A stretch of 64,000 nucleotides of DNA from DTU052 sp050951725 (GTDB lineage: Bacteria; Bacillota; Syntrophomonadia; Syntrophomonadales; DTU052), in assembly GCA_050951725.1 (NCBI GenBank), contig JBMNJO010000001.1, forward strand, positions 372,001 to 436,000, in the 5' to 3' direction. A program made the position numbers and the translations under genes. Positions 1-7,686 of the stretch are shown here, piece after piece. Every line of letters begins with the position of its first letter. The first letter of the stretch is position 1. The notes under the pieces are model-generated. The model searched no databases and was not told the origin of the DNA. It saw only the letters and a program-made list of their open reading frames with translations.

Positions 1-846
1 TTTGCAACCTCAGCCAATGTGATGACAGTACATCTGAAGGAGTACTTCCTGCTCGAAACCCCCTTTTGGGCAATCTGTCTCGTTTTCGTACTGCTTTGTA
101 TGTACGGGGTCTTTCTGGGAATCGAAGTGGCAATCAGATTTGCCCTGATGGGATTTATCGGGGCGTTATTAATCACCTTTACCATGATCCTGGGGACCAT
201 GAGTGATTTCGAATACACCAGACTGCTGCCACTGTTTGATCGGGGACTGGTTGCCAATATTTATGGCAGTAAATATGTATTTGCTGATCTGACTATGGCA
301 ATTCTGGCTGCCGGTATGCTGTTGCCCCTACTAAATAACAATGAAAAAGTGATATCAGTTACCATCTGGTCAATGCTTGTCAGCGCGCTGCTGATCATAA
401 TCTGGCCAGTTTTTGAGTTGGGGGTTATGGGCGCCGGTGCCATGAAGCAATATGTGGTCGTATGTATGCAGCAGGTACGGTGCGCCCAGCTTACCAGGTA
501 TCTGCCTCGGTACGAGCTGATAATGGTCGCCTTTTTTACCTTTTCCACTTTCGTACAGTCAGCGACTTTGTTCTTTTGTTCGGTTTTTAGCCTAAAACAG
601 GTTTCAGGTATCAAGAAGGACAGCTACATAATCCTCCCCCTAACCGTTATCCTGTTCATAATTACCTATTTGATGGCCTATGACAACAACAATTACGCAC
701 TTTTTTTAAGTTATCCCTGGGCTGATATATGCACCATACTGGGAATTTCTATACCATTAATTCTGCTGGCACTGGCTCTGGTGAGAGGGAAGCTTATGAC
801 TGGTGTTAATCCGAGAACAAGCCCAGATAAAGGGGGTGCGAAATGA
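1..846 (+). CDS. gerAB: Spore germination permease, GerAB family (5' end outside window)
   Basis: The reading frame is open to the first base, so the gene probably starts upstream; GTG at 19 is only the first start codon inside the window. About 280 residues are visible with seven or so hydrophobic segments, including the RYLPRYE-liMVAFFTFSTFV stretch typical of the GerAB/APC-type permease and a basic tail. The family has about 365 residues and ten membrane spans, so roughly a quarter is missing. GerAB is the membrane permease subunit of Ger germinant receptors in the spore inner membrane. The stop overlaps the next start by 4 nt (ATGA), so the two are co-translated. The next gene is not a recognisable GerAC lipoprotein. 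Confidence 0.8.
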   Translation, partial: FATSANVMTVHLKEYFLLETPFWAICLVFVLLCMYGVFLGIEVAIRFALMGFIGALLITFTMILGTMSDFEYTRLLPLFDRGLVANIYGSKYVFADLTMAILAAGMLLPLLNNNEKVISVTIWSMLVSALLIIIWPVFELGVMGAGAMKQYVVVCMQQVRCAQLTRYLPRYELIMVAFFTFSTFVQSATLFFCSVFSLKQVSGIKKDSYIILPLTVILFIITYLMAYDNNNYALFLSYPWADICTILGISIPLILLALALVRGKLMTGVNPRTSPDKGGAK

Positions 847-1361
847 GGTTCAGCAAGCGAACGAATCACAGTTTCCTTATTTTTTCGGTGACCTTCTTTC
901 TGTTATTCCTGGTAGTGTTCTGTACCGGTTATTTCCGGGAGGAGGTCGCTGCGGACTCTGGTCTGGCAGTTATTGAGTTGCCTGCCCCAAAAGGGTGCTG
1001 TGGGCCTATGCCACTGCAATTTGAGGTAAAAGATGCATCAGAAAGTTTTTTACAAACGAAAATTGTTAACCAGGGCCAGAAGACCATCTGGTTGAGGGTC
1101 CAGGTTAAGGGTATTGACAAAAACGACAAGCTCATCTTCATGGACCAATCCAATGACGAACAGACCTGCTGTTTTAGCAAGCCGTTGAATCCGGGGGAAA
1201 CACTGGAAGTTGGTTTAAACCTGAAGATTGCCCGGGAAGAACTGAACAGCGGTGTGACCACCATTGGAACCATTGAATTTAGTGATTACAGAAGCGAAAA
1301 GGTATTGATTGAGATACCTGTGCAAGTTATCAAGGTATGCAATGACAGCAATTGTGATTGA
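843..1361 (+). CDS. Secreted or membrane-anchored Cys-rich hypothetical protein
   Basis: 172 residues. An N-terminal hydrophobic helix (about residues 10-30) after a basic start looks like a signal peptide or anchor without a lipobox. The mature part is predicted beta-rich, like an extracellular beta-sandwich, and carries cysteine pairs at KGCCGPMP, EQTCCF and a C-terminal VCNDSNCD. It overlaps the upstream gerAB stop by 4 nt, sitting where gerAC would normally be. I do not recognise the family. Co-expression with a germinant-receptor permease is the only functional hint. Confidence 0.7.
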   Translation: MRFSKRTNHSFLIFSVTFFLLFLVVFCTGYFREEVAADSGLAVIELPAPKGCCGPMPLQFEVKDASESFLQTKIVNQGQKTIWLRVQVKGIDKNDKLIFMDQSNDEQTCCFSKPLNPGETLEVGLNLKIAREELNSGVTTIGTIEFSDYRSEKVLIEIPVQVIKVCNDSNCD

Positions 1362-1762
1362 AGTTCAGATTGTAGCTCCGATATATCCGGGAATTTTCAA
1401 GCAGCCAGAACAGAAGGTCAATAGCTAGGGCGAATGTGGGCTTGCCTGGAAAGGAAACTGCAATTTGGATGAAGAAGATGTGTCCATAACCCACAATATC
1501 CCATTACCTAGCTTTTACGCGAATTTGATAGCATCCTGGTCGATTTCCAGGTGCGACGAAGCCTATTCATATTGGCGCACAATAGGCCGGTTTGAACCAC
1601 GGCGGTTTATCAAGTAGAATGCAGCACTGTGACTACCTACTAAACTGCTTGTTTAACCACAAGTTTAACGGAAATTGTTCTCAATATGAACAGTTTAGAA
1701 AGGAGCATTGGAAATGATTAGAAACAAATTTATTTCTATTATATATAGTAGCGATCTTATTT
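1362..1762. other. 400 bp without a gene; holds a candidate structured RNA
   Basis: No supportable protein-coding frame. The region is dense in self-complementary segments: a nested pair of stems at 1423-1513, then CCTGG...CCAGG around 1544-1559, GTGCG...CGCAC further on, and GCCTATT...AATAGGC. An AGGAG at 1701-1705 precedes an ATG at 1714 that is out of frame with the downstream 3D-domain gene. Confidence 0.5.
1423..1513 (+). ncRNA. Candidate structured RNA with nested stems
   Basis: AGCTAGG (1423-1429) pairs perfectly with CCTAGCT (1507-1513), and inside it TGTGGG (1435-1440) pairs with CCCACA (1490-1495). The enclosed about 50 nt is purine-rich. TTTTA follows the outer stem, so it could end as a weak terminator. 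Further hairpins lie downstream to about 1650. I cannot assign it to a known riboswitch or ncRNA class; strand is inferred from the flanking plus-strand genes. Confidence 0.35.
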
Positions 1763-2356
1763 ATGGGTTTACTGTATCAAGCAAATAGTGTCATGGCAGC
1801 TTCTTTGCTGTCATACGGGTCGATAGGTCCCGAGGTAGCAAAGGTACAAAAGGCCTTAAACAGCAAAGGGTATCCGTGCGGCCCGGCCGATGCTATATAT
1901 GGTCCCAGGACCAATCAAGCAGTTCTCGACTTTCAGCAGGATGCCGGTTTAGTCCCTGATGGTCTGGTCGGCCCCAAGACCTATGAGGCTCTGGGGTTGC
2001 TGACCAGTGAATCCCCGGCTAATCTGGAAAACAACAATGATCAGTCAGCTGATAAATCCTATGAGGGCAGAAAACTGACGATGGTGGCAACCGGCTACGA
2101 TGACTCCTGGGAATCAAATTATCCGTACTACGGACAGCCATCGTATATTGGCATGCCCCTGCAGCGAGGGGTAGTGGCCGTCGATCCTAATGTTATTCCC
2201 ATGGGCACCAGGCTTTACGTGGAAGGTTACGGTGAAGCAATTGCCGCCGACCAGGGTGGAGCAATCAAAGGTAACCGGATTGACCTGTTCTTCGATAGCC
2301 GTCAGGAAGCGTTGGATTGGGGAATTAGATCCGTTGAGGTTACCATTCTGTCGTAG
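1763..2356 (+). CDS. Peptidoglycan-binding / 3D-domain cell-wall protein
   Basis: Secreted wall-active protein. After a hydrophobic start, residues about 12-75 form a PG_binding_1 repeat (GSIGPEVAKVQKALN ... YGPRTNQAVLDFQ ... DGLVGPKTYEALG), and residues about 105-197 a 3D domain with its Asp motifs (AVDPNVIPMGT, AADQGGAIKG, IDLFFD), as in YuiC/YocH-like lytic proteins. The start is uncertain: the best ribosome site (AGGAG, 1701-1705) serves ATG 1714, which is out of frame by one base. Reading past the (TA)n tract at 1741-1747 with a frame change would give a complete signal peptide. Either the gene is frameshifted, the assembly has an error there, or translation starts at 1763. A terminator follows at 2368-2400. 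Confidence 0.8.
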   Translation: MGLLYQANSVMAASLLSYGSIGPEVAKVQKALNSKGYPCGPADAIYGPRTNQAVLDFQQDAGLVPDGLVGPKTYEALGLLTSESPANLENNNDQSADKSYEGRKLTMVATGYDDSWESNYPYYGQPSYIGMPLQRGVVAVDPNVIPMGTRLYVEGYGEAIAADQGGAIKGNRIDLFFDSRQEALDWGIRSVEVTILS

Positions 2357-2367
2357 GTAGTAGATGG

Positions 2368-2400
2368 AAACGCCGTATGATCGCACATCATGCGGCGTTT
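2368..2400 (+). terminator. Hairpin terminator after 3D-domain gene
   Basis: AAACGCCGTATGAT and ATCATGCGGCGTTT form a 14-bp stem with one G-T pair and a 5-nt loop, 12 nt after the stop codon. The arms end in A and T runs, so it could work in both directions. Confidence 0.75.
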
Positions 2401-2427
2401 ATTAAATGCGAAATTTTGGGAGTCTGT

Positions 2428-2479
2428 TAACCGGTTTCATTGCCAGGCCAGGCAACCTGGCGGCCAGTGAAACCGGTTA
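2428..2479. repeat. Long inverted repeat with 12-bp perfect arms
   Basis: TAACCGGTTTCA at 2428-2439 and TGAAACCGGTTA at 2468-2479 are perfect inverted copies. The 28-nt centre has further CCAGG/CCTGG and GGCC/GGCC pairing. It lies between the terminator of the 3D gene and dedA. No T-run follows directly, so it may be an operator, an RNA element or a mobile-element relic. Confidence 0.6.
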
Positions 2480-2585
2480 TGTTATGAGTAATAAGTGGAA
2501 ACTGGAAATGTCGTTTGGCTGTCGAAATAACAGCAATAGTGGTATATTAATTAAGTGACCATGATCGGGAAAGGGCTTATAAATT

Positions 2586-3254
2586 GTGGAACTATTGTTG
2601 ACTGCGGCGGATTTTCTTCTCAACCTGGACCAGTATGTCATTGAAATGATTACGAGGTATGATCGGTGGGCAACCCTGATCCTCTTCCTGGTTATTTTTT
2701 GCGAAACCGGATTAGTTGTAACCCCATTTTTACCCGGTGATTCCTTACTGTTTGTTCTTGGGGCTTTGGGTGCCACTGGTCAAATCAACCTGGTGTTACT
2801 GGCGGTTGTGCTTACAATAGCTGCTGTAACCGGCAATATGTTAAATTATCAGATCGGCAGGTTTGTGGGTCCAAAGATTTTTGATAAAGAAGGAACCCGG
2901 TTATTTAACAGAGATAACCTGATAAAAACCAAGAAGTTCTATGAGAGACACGGTGGTAAAACCATAGTCATTGGCAGATTTCTTCCTGTATTACGCACCT
3001 TTGTTCCTTTTGTAGCCGGGGTTGGCATGATGAAATACGGGAGATTTTTCTTTTACAATCTGATCGGAGGAATACTGTGGGTAGTGGTATTCTTTGTGGG
3101 CGGGTATTTTTTTGGCAATATGCCTATCGTTCAAGAAAACTTTAGCTTCATTATTATGGGAGTCATTGCCGTTACTCTCGCGCCTGCCTTCGTCGCTCTG
3201 GTTTACAACCGCCGTCCGAACAAAAGCCAGGCTTCTCCAAAAGAGAACCCCTAG
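2586..3254 (+). CDS. DedA family membrane protein (SNARE-associated/VTT domain)
   Basis: 222 residues with about five membrane segments. The family signature is present: F-(C)ETGLVVTPFLPGDSLLF near residue 40, GNMLNYQIGR near 90, and the R-PVLRTFVPFVAGVG-M stretch near 135. DedA/VTT proteins are inner-membrane scramblase-like proteins linked to lipid carrier recycling and envelope homeostasis. The start is GTG 2586 with only a weak purine-rich site upstream. The 3' end overlaps the convergent ATPase gene by 4 nt. Confidence 0.9.
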   Translation: MELLLTAADFLLNLDQYVIEMITRYDRWATLILFLVIFCETGLVVTPFLPGDSLLFVLGALGATGQINLVLLAVVLTIAAVTGNMLNYQIGRFVGPKIFDKEGTRLFNRDNLIKTKKFYERHGGKTIVIGRFLPVLRTFVPFVAGVGMMKYGRFFFYNLIGGILWVVVFFVGGYFFGNMPIVQENFSFIIMGVIAVTLAPAFVALVYNRRPNKSQASPKENP

Positions 3255-3982
3255 TCATCTTCAAATATGTCCGCCAGGACCTTTTCTCTATACTGCAAGA
3301 AGTATTTCGTCACCTGATAATGATCGGTCATTTCATATTCAATTTGATCAATTTCTCCATCATCAAAACTCAATAATACAGAATCTGGATAGCCCATTAG
3401 TATTGGGGAATGAGAAGCAATGATAAACTGTACATTCCGATCCCGGGTCAGGTCATGCAATATCCTCAAAAACGCTAATTGTCTGGACGGAGATAAAGCT
3501 GCTTCTGGTTCATCCAACAAAAAAATGGATTTCCCGCGGAAACGATTCAGGAATAATGATAAGAATGATTCTCCATGAGATTGTTGGTGAAGTGAACGGC
3601 CACCATAATCGCGATAACCGGTATCGTCCACTTCATCTATGTGAGACGCAAAATGATAGAATGACTCAGCCCGCAGGAAAAAACCGTTGGTTATCTTGGG
3701 CCTCCATGAGAGCTTGATATAGTCAGCCAGAGCAGATTCGGACGCTGGCACTTGATAGGTGTTATTTCTCCCGCCACCAGCCGTGTTAAAGCCACACTGG
3801 CGGGCAATTGCTTCTAACAAGGTTGACTTCCCGGAGCCATTCTCGCCAACGAAAAAAGTTACCGCAGTCGTAAACTCGATTTCATGAAGATTCCTAATAG
3901 CCGGGATAGAAAAAGGATAAAAGTCAAAGGATCCAATTCTTTCTCTTTGCAGGGAAACCGATCTTAAAAACATATAAATCAC
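3251..3982 (-). CDS. AAA/ABC-like ATPase (AAA_23/AAA_15 type)
   Basis: 243 residues. It shows Walker A GENGSGKST near residue 47, a signature-like SHGES near 136, Walker B IFLLDEPEAAL near 153 and an H-loop IIASHSPIL near 188, a complete ABC-type nucleotide-binding site. The short distance between Walker A and signature rules out an SMC coiled coil. Similar stand-alone ATPases occur in DNA repair and defence settings and as predicted nucleotide kinases. No partner gene is adjacent (dedA is convergent, the DNRLRE gene is divergent), so its role is open. Confidence 0.8.
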   Translation of the reverse strand: MIYMFLRSVSLQRERIGSFDFYPFSIPAIRNLHEIEFTTAVTFFVGENGSGKSTLLEAIARQCGFNTAGGGRNNTYQVPASESALADYIKLSWRPKITNGFFLRAESFYHFASHIDEVDDTGYRDYGGRSLHQQSHGESFLSLFLNRFRGKSIFLLDEPEAALSPSRQLAFLRILHDLTRDRNVQFIIASHSPILMGYPDSVLLSFDDGEIDQIEYEMTDHYQVTKYFLQYREKVLADIFEDD

Positions 3983-4314
3983 CTGCTAAAAGTATATCGC
4001 ATTCTTCAATGGGTTTGGCTATATACGATCATTTCTCCTTTTTGAACTTCCCGTTTCCTGCTTTCTATCCGCTCTTGTGCCGTGAGACAAGCAAAGGTGT
4101 AAGCCCATGCGAAGTCTGCGTCGACCATTTATTCGTCCAAACTCCGCTTTTACTTTTTGCATGGCAATCCTAGTGGGCTTGGACAATCTTGCCATATTCA
4201 AGTGAGTTTACTTGGTTGGCAACCATAATTATAACCAGCTTGAACTAGATGGTACTGTAACAGCTACCTCATATTGGTAATATCCTATAGTAGCTCAAGA
4301 AAGGATGTGATATT
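3983..4314. other. 332 bp divergent intergenic region
   Basis: Separates the minus-strand ATPase from the plus-strand DNRLRE gene. A 60-codon minus-strand frame here (4019-4201) has no ribosome site and no recognisable sequence. AAGAAAGGATG upstream of ATG 4315 is the ribosome site of the next gene. No clear -35/-10 pair stands out. Confidence 0.4.
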
Positions 4315-5160
4315 ATGCCTGTGACCACTTTTACCCCCTGTCAGAACGTATATATTTCATCAGCCTATCCCGACCAAAACTTTGCCAATCGAACTCAGGG
4401 CGATGTATTGTTCGCTGGCACGTTTACTGATGCTAACGATATATACAGAAGCCTGCTGCAATTTGATATATTTAACCCAACCCACCAAATACCTCCTAAC
4501 AGTACAATAGAATCGGCATTTCTGCAATTATTCATGTATCGAAACGATAACCCAGGAACTGCCCGGGTAGAGGCATTCAGACTCACTGATTTCTTCGATC
4601 AGAATACTGTCACCTTTAATAATCGACCTCCAACCGGGCTTCCCCATGGCACCGTAATCGCTCCGGCTGCACCAGCATTGGTAAGAATTAACCTAAGCCT
4701 CTTAGTTGAAGGTTGGTACGATGGCTCTATACCTAACACCGGCGTTGAACTTCGGGGGCTGGAAAACGAGAATAACAATATTGTTGGATTTCGAAGCACC
4801 CGCTTTTCGGATAGCGGCTTTTGGCCGACGCTGCAGGTAACCTGGTCAAAGGGAACAGTATCCCGTACCGTTTTTGATGTGTTGTCGGGGGCTCCAACCA
4901 TATCAACTCTGATTGATATGGCAGGAAAGGAACAGGCCACCTTTATGATCAGAAATACTACCGATGGAACCCTGCAGGGCAGTGTTTTACTGGTAAACGC
5001 GGGAACTGATCCAGTTAGTGATCCCAGTACCGCATTCAGCATCCCAGCAGGTCAGGTGCGAGTAATAAATTACACCGCCGCGGTCGATTTTCTGCGGCTC
5101 CAATTTACAGCAGCGGGCGCCGGATCGTATGTAGTACAGTCCAAGACCCGGGATGAGTAG
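4315..5160 (+). CDS. DNRLRE-domain protein with C-terminal DUF6385-like region
   Basis: 281 residues. Residues about 1-175 match the DNRLRE (carbohydrate-binding-like beta-sandwich) pattern: an early YISSAYPDQNFA, FDI followed by IPPNSTIESAFLQLF, RVEAFRLTDFFDQNTVTFNNRP, and a closing FWPTLQVTW. Residues about 185-281 look like a second small beta domain found in clostridial proteins of this kind. There is no signal peptide, unlike most DNRLRE proteins, so it may be cytoplasmic, a spore-coat component or exported another way. The gene appears monocistronic. Confidence 0.65.
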   Translation: MPVTTFTPCQNVYISSAYPDQNFANRTQGDVLFAGTFTDANDIYRSLLQFDIFNPTHQIPPNSTIESAFLQLFMYRNDNPGTARVEAFRLTDFFDQNTVTFNNRPPTGLPHGTVIAPAAPALVRINLSLLVEGWYDGSIPNTGVELRGLENENNNIVGFRSTRFSDSGFWPTLQVTWSKGTVSRTVFDVLSGAPTISTLIDMAGKEQATFMIRNTTDGTLQGSVLLVNAGTDPVSDPSTAFSIPAGQVRVINYTAAVDFLRLQFTAAGAGSYVVQSKTRDE

Positions 5161-5229
5161 CAGGGAACACCAGCGAGACATTCTCACCGGGTTCATTGGA
5201 AATTAAACAAATGATTCTGTATGAGCGTC

Positions 5230-5263
5230 AAAAAGCAGCGGGCCAATAAAACGCCCGCTGCTT
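5230..5263 (-). terminator. Rho-independent terminator of the mutS2-like gene
   Basis: AAGCAGCGGGC (5233-5243) and GCCCGCTGCTT (5253-5263) are a perfect 11-bp stem. Read on the minus strand it is followed by a run of five T (5234-5230), just after the stop of the gene at 5271. Confidence 0.9.
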
Positions 5264-5270
5264 CTCAGAT

Positions 5271-7196
5271 TCATTTTTCATTCTTTCCTTCGTCAATAAT
5301 TATCACATTGCCTTCCTCATGCCGTTTGCCCATGATGTGCCTTGCCTTTCGGTTTTTCACGGTGTCAAATATGATGGAGAAATCATAGTTTTCCGGATAA
5401 AGCTCACTGGCAGGTACCAAGAGCTTTATACGTTTGTGGTTTACCAGCCGTTTTACGCCCTTCACCTGGACACCGATTTCTCCCTTGTCATTTGAGCGAG
5501 CATAGACAATGCCGATTTCCTTTTGAGGATAGACAAACACGCTGTCGCCGATGTTGAATGTATCGCTGCGAAGCTGTACCTCAGGTTTCTGCCCTTCTTG
5601 TTTGACGATCTTAGGCGATTGTTTTCCGGGAGCAGGGGCCTTTTGCGGTCCCACCAACCATTTGTCTTCCGCTTTGCTTCCGTACGCGGCTTCGTGGGCG
5701 CGTTGCAACATCCGCCGGGGCATGCCCAGCCGTTCCGCGATATGCAGGGCACAGCTTTCACCGGCTTCCCCAATTTCCAGATGATAGAGCGGCATAAGGC
5801 TCTCCTTGTCAAAGGTCATGCGTGCGTTTGTAAGCCCAGGCTTCAGGGCCGCATATTCCTTGATCTCCGGGTAGTGTGTAGTGACGACAAATAGGCATCC
5901 AATAGCGCAGAGCTCATCCAAAACCGCAATTGCCAGTCCCATCCCTTCGGTGGGATCAGTCCCCGAGCCAAGTTCGTCAAGCAGAACCAGAGACTCTTGA
6001 TTGGCGTGCTTCAAAACATCAATGATATTCCTCATATGCGATGAAAAGGTAGAAAGATTTTCAGCTATGCTCTGCCCGTCACCAATGTCGCACAGGACCA
6101 GATTATTCAGGCAGAAGTTGCTGGTATCATCGGCCGGGACATGCAGGCCACTCTGCGCCATCAGAGAAAGAAGCCCGACGGTTTTGAGGGCCACGGTCTT
6201 GCCGCCGGTGTTGGGTCCGGTAATAACCACCCCTTTATACTTATCTCCAGTCTCAAAGTTCAAAGGTACTGCTGATTCCTGGGGAAGTAAGGGATGCCGT
6301 GCATTGTTCAAATGAATCTTTCTGTCAGTATTGATGCTGACAGGCGATGCTTTCATCGAAATACTGAGCTTCCCTTTGGCAAAGAGGAAATCAAGTGTTT
6401 CCATAATCTCAATACTCAGCTTGATAGCTGGAATATTATCGCTGATAAGCGCCGTCAGGGCATACAGAATGCGCCTCACTTCGTTGTCTTCTTCAATCTG
6501 CAGGGAGTAAAGCTCTGCTTGCAGCCTGCCAACCGATGATGGTTCGATAAAGCAGGTTCCCCCGGTATTAGACAGCTCAATTACAGTGCCGGCTACTTTG
6601 TTCTTGTGTTCGCGCTTTACCGGCAGGGTATAACGGCCATTTCTGACTGAGATAAAGCTCTCCGAAAACCAGGCTTTGTTCTTCCGTAAGAGCGCGTCAA
6701 GCTTTGCCCTGATCTGGTCGTTGGTGAGAACTATTTGTCGTCGGATATTGCCCAGCCGGAAAGACGCCTTGTCGTCCACCGTCCCGTTCCTTATACATCG
6801 CTCGATTTCGTTTTGAAGACCGGTCAGTTCATCTATTGATCCCCCATACCACGCAATAATTGAATCTGTTACCTCTGCTTTCTTGAGGTATTTTTTCATC
6901 CTCCGGCAGGATACCAGAAAGGATGAGACGTGCTCGATCTGATCGGGTGTTAGCATGGCATCTACATCAATCAGCTTAAGGACCTTTTGTAGTTCCGACA
7001 TTGACGAAAGCGGCGGGGTCCCTATCTGTTCAATAATGCGTTTTGCTTGTGTAGTTTCGCTCATCCACCGCTTGACTTCGACCTCGTTCAATGATGGTGC
7101 GAGTGCCAGGCAGCGGGTTTTGGCCGCCTCGGACAGCGCATTATCTGCAAGCTTCTCAAGTATTTTGTCAAACTCAAGTGCTATATAATTATTCAT
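5271..7196 (-). CDS. MutS2-like DNA-binding ATPase lacking the Smr domain
   Basis: 641 residues against about 780 for typical MutS2. The N-terminal half has the MutS2 core and clamp (SFISVRNGRYTLPVKREHKNKVAG near residue 183; SNTGGTCFIEP). The ATPase has Walker A GPNTGGKT near 325, GDGQSIAENLSTFSSHM and Walker B LVLLDELGSGTDP. The C-terminus has a KOW-like stretch (FNIGDSVFVYPQKEIGIV) but stops before any Smr nuclease domain. MutS2 proteins suppress recombination or rescue collided ribosomes; the Smr-less branch is a separate paralogue whose role is unclear. ATG 7196 has GGGAGG 10 nt upstream. Confidence 0.85.
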   Translation of the reverse strand: MNNYIALEFDKILEKLADNALSEAAKTRCLALAPSLNEVEVKRWMSETTQAKRIIEQIGTPPLSSMSELQKVLKLIDVDAMLTPDQIEHVSSFLVSCRRMKKYLKKAEVTDSIIAWYGGSIDELTGLQNEIERCIRNGTVDDKASFRLGNIRRQIVLTNDQIRAKLDALLRKNKAWFSESFISVRNGRYTLPVKREHKNKVAGTVIELSNTGGTCFIEPSSVGRLQAELYSLQIEEDNEVRRILYALTALISDNIPAIKLSIEIMETLDFLFAKGKLSISMKASPVSINTDRKIHLNNARHPLLPQESAVPLNFETGDKYKGVVITGPNTGGKTVALKTVGLLSLMAQSGLHVPADDTSNFCLNNLVLCDIGDGQSIAENLSTFSSHMRNIIDVLKHANQESLVLLDELGSGTDPTEGMGLAIAVLDELCAIGCLFVVTTHYPEIKEYAALKPGLTNARMTFDKESLMPLYHLEIGEAGESCALHIAERLGMPRRMLQRAHEAAYGSKAEDKWLVGPQKAPAPGKQSPKIVKQEGQKPEVQLRSDTFNIGDSVFVYPQKEIGIVYARSNDKGEIGVQVKGVKRLVNHKRIKLLVPASELYPENYDFSIIFDTVKNRKARHIMGKRHEEGNVIIIDEGKNEK

Positions 7197-7210
7197 TGCT
7201 CATGGACCTC

Positions 7211-7273
7211 CCAAAAATAAAATTGCCCGCAAAACATACCACACCTGTTAAGGCGCAGAATGCTCCTGCGGGC
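7211..7273 (-). terminator. Terminator-like hairpin directly before the mutS2-like ribosome site
   Basis: GCCCGCA (7225-7231) pairs with TGCGGGC (7267-7273). On the minus strand the stem is followed by AATTTTATTTTT and then the GGGAGG ribosome site. The 35-nt loop is long for a plain terminator, so an attenuator is possible. Confidence 0.4.
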
Positions 7274-7289
7274 GAAAACCTCTATATAC

Positions 7290-7321
7290 AAAAACTGCGC
7301 GGCAAGCACACCTCGCCACGC
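7290..7321 (-). terminator. Terminator hairpin in the mutS2-like leader
   Basis: GCGTGGCGAG and CTTGCCGCGC (minus-strand reading, 7321-7312 and 7306-7297) give a 10-bp stem with G-T pairs and a 5-nt loop, followed by AGTTTTTG. It lies about 95 nt upstream of the mutS2-like start and would stop transcripts from the 7.4-7.6 kb minus-strand region. Confidence 0.6.
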
Positions 7322-7391
7322 ATCAATTTCTTAAAGATTGAAGCAGTCTGTTAGGTATGTCTTTCAAAAAGGGCAACACAAACCACGGGTG

Positions 7392-7604
7392 TTACTCCCC
7401 TAAGGTCGCACCTTTCACAACTCTATTTAGTTGTGAACCACCATAACAGACCGAACCGACATCAACACGCCACCTTTGAGAAAATACATTTTCAGGATAA
7501 AGGTATTTTGTTTGGTTGTCAAGGCAGGCGTGGACGGTTCTTTTTGCCTGTCGTAAATTTATGCATCCAGGTTGTTCCATGGGCATTTTGATATAATTAT
7601 TCAT
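7392..7604 (-). CDS. Possible small protein of 70 residues (weak)
   Basis: ATG 7604 opens a 70-residue frame starting MNNYIK, the same first five residues as the downstream mutS2-like protein. An AGGAG lies about 20 nt upstream, too far for a good ribosome site. A terminator follows at 7290-7321. I do not recognise the sequence; it may be a relic or a leader rather than a gene. Confidence 0.2.
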   Translation of the reverse strand: MNNYIKMPMEQPGCINLRQAKRTVHACLDNQTKYLYPENVFSQRWRVDVGSVCYGGSQLNRVVKGATLGE

Positions 7605-7686
7605 AGAGCTTGTATACGATTGTTCTCCTTTAAGAGAATTGACTTCTAGCAAGTGAAATGTAAGGTTCACAGGAAAGGCTGATCAC

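Larger units (their letters stand above)
7197..7686. other. 490 bp divergent region between mutS2-like and jetD
   Basis: Carries the minus-strand leader of the mutS2-like gene with two terminator-like hairpins (7290-7321 and 7211-7273), a weak 70-codon minus-strand ORF (7392-7604), a TTCACAACT/AGTTGTGAA hairpin near 7415-7437, and the jetD ribosome site AGGAAAGG just before 7687. The words ATATAATTATTCAT occur twice, at the mutS2-like start and at 7591-7604. Confidence 0.5.

Noticed and set aside
4019..4201. 60-codon minus-strand frame between the ABC-like ATPase and the DNRLRE gene
   Set aside because: No ribosome site, no recognisable sequence and a strongly basic composition typical of a chance frame.
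7380..7440. T-box or other known riboswitch upstream of mutS2-like gene
   Set aside because: A hairpin TTCACAACT/AGTTGTGAA is present, but no T-box bulge sequence or other known consensus could be found.
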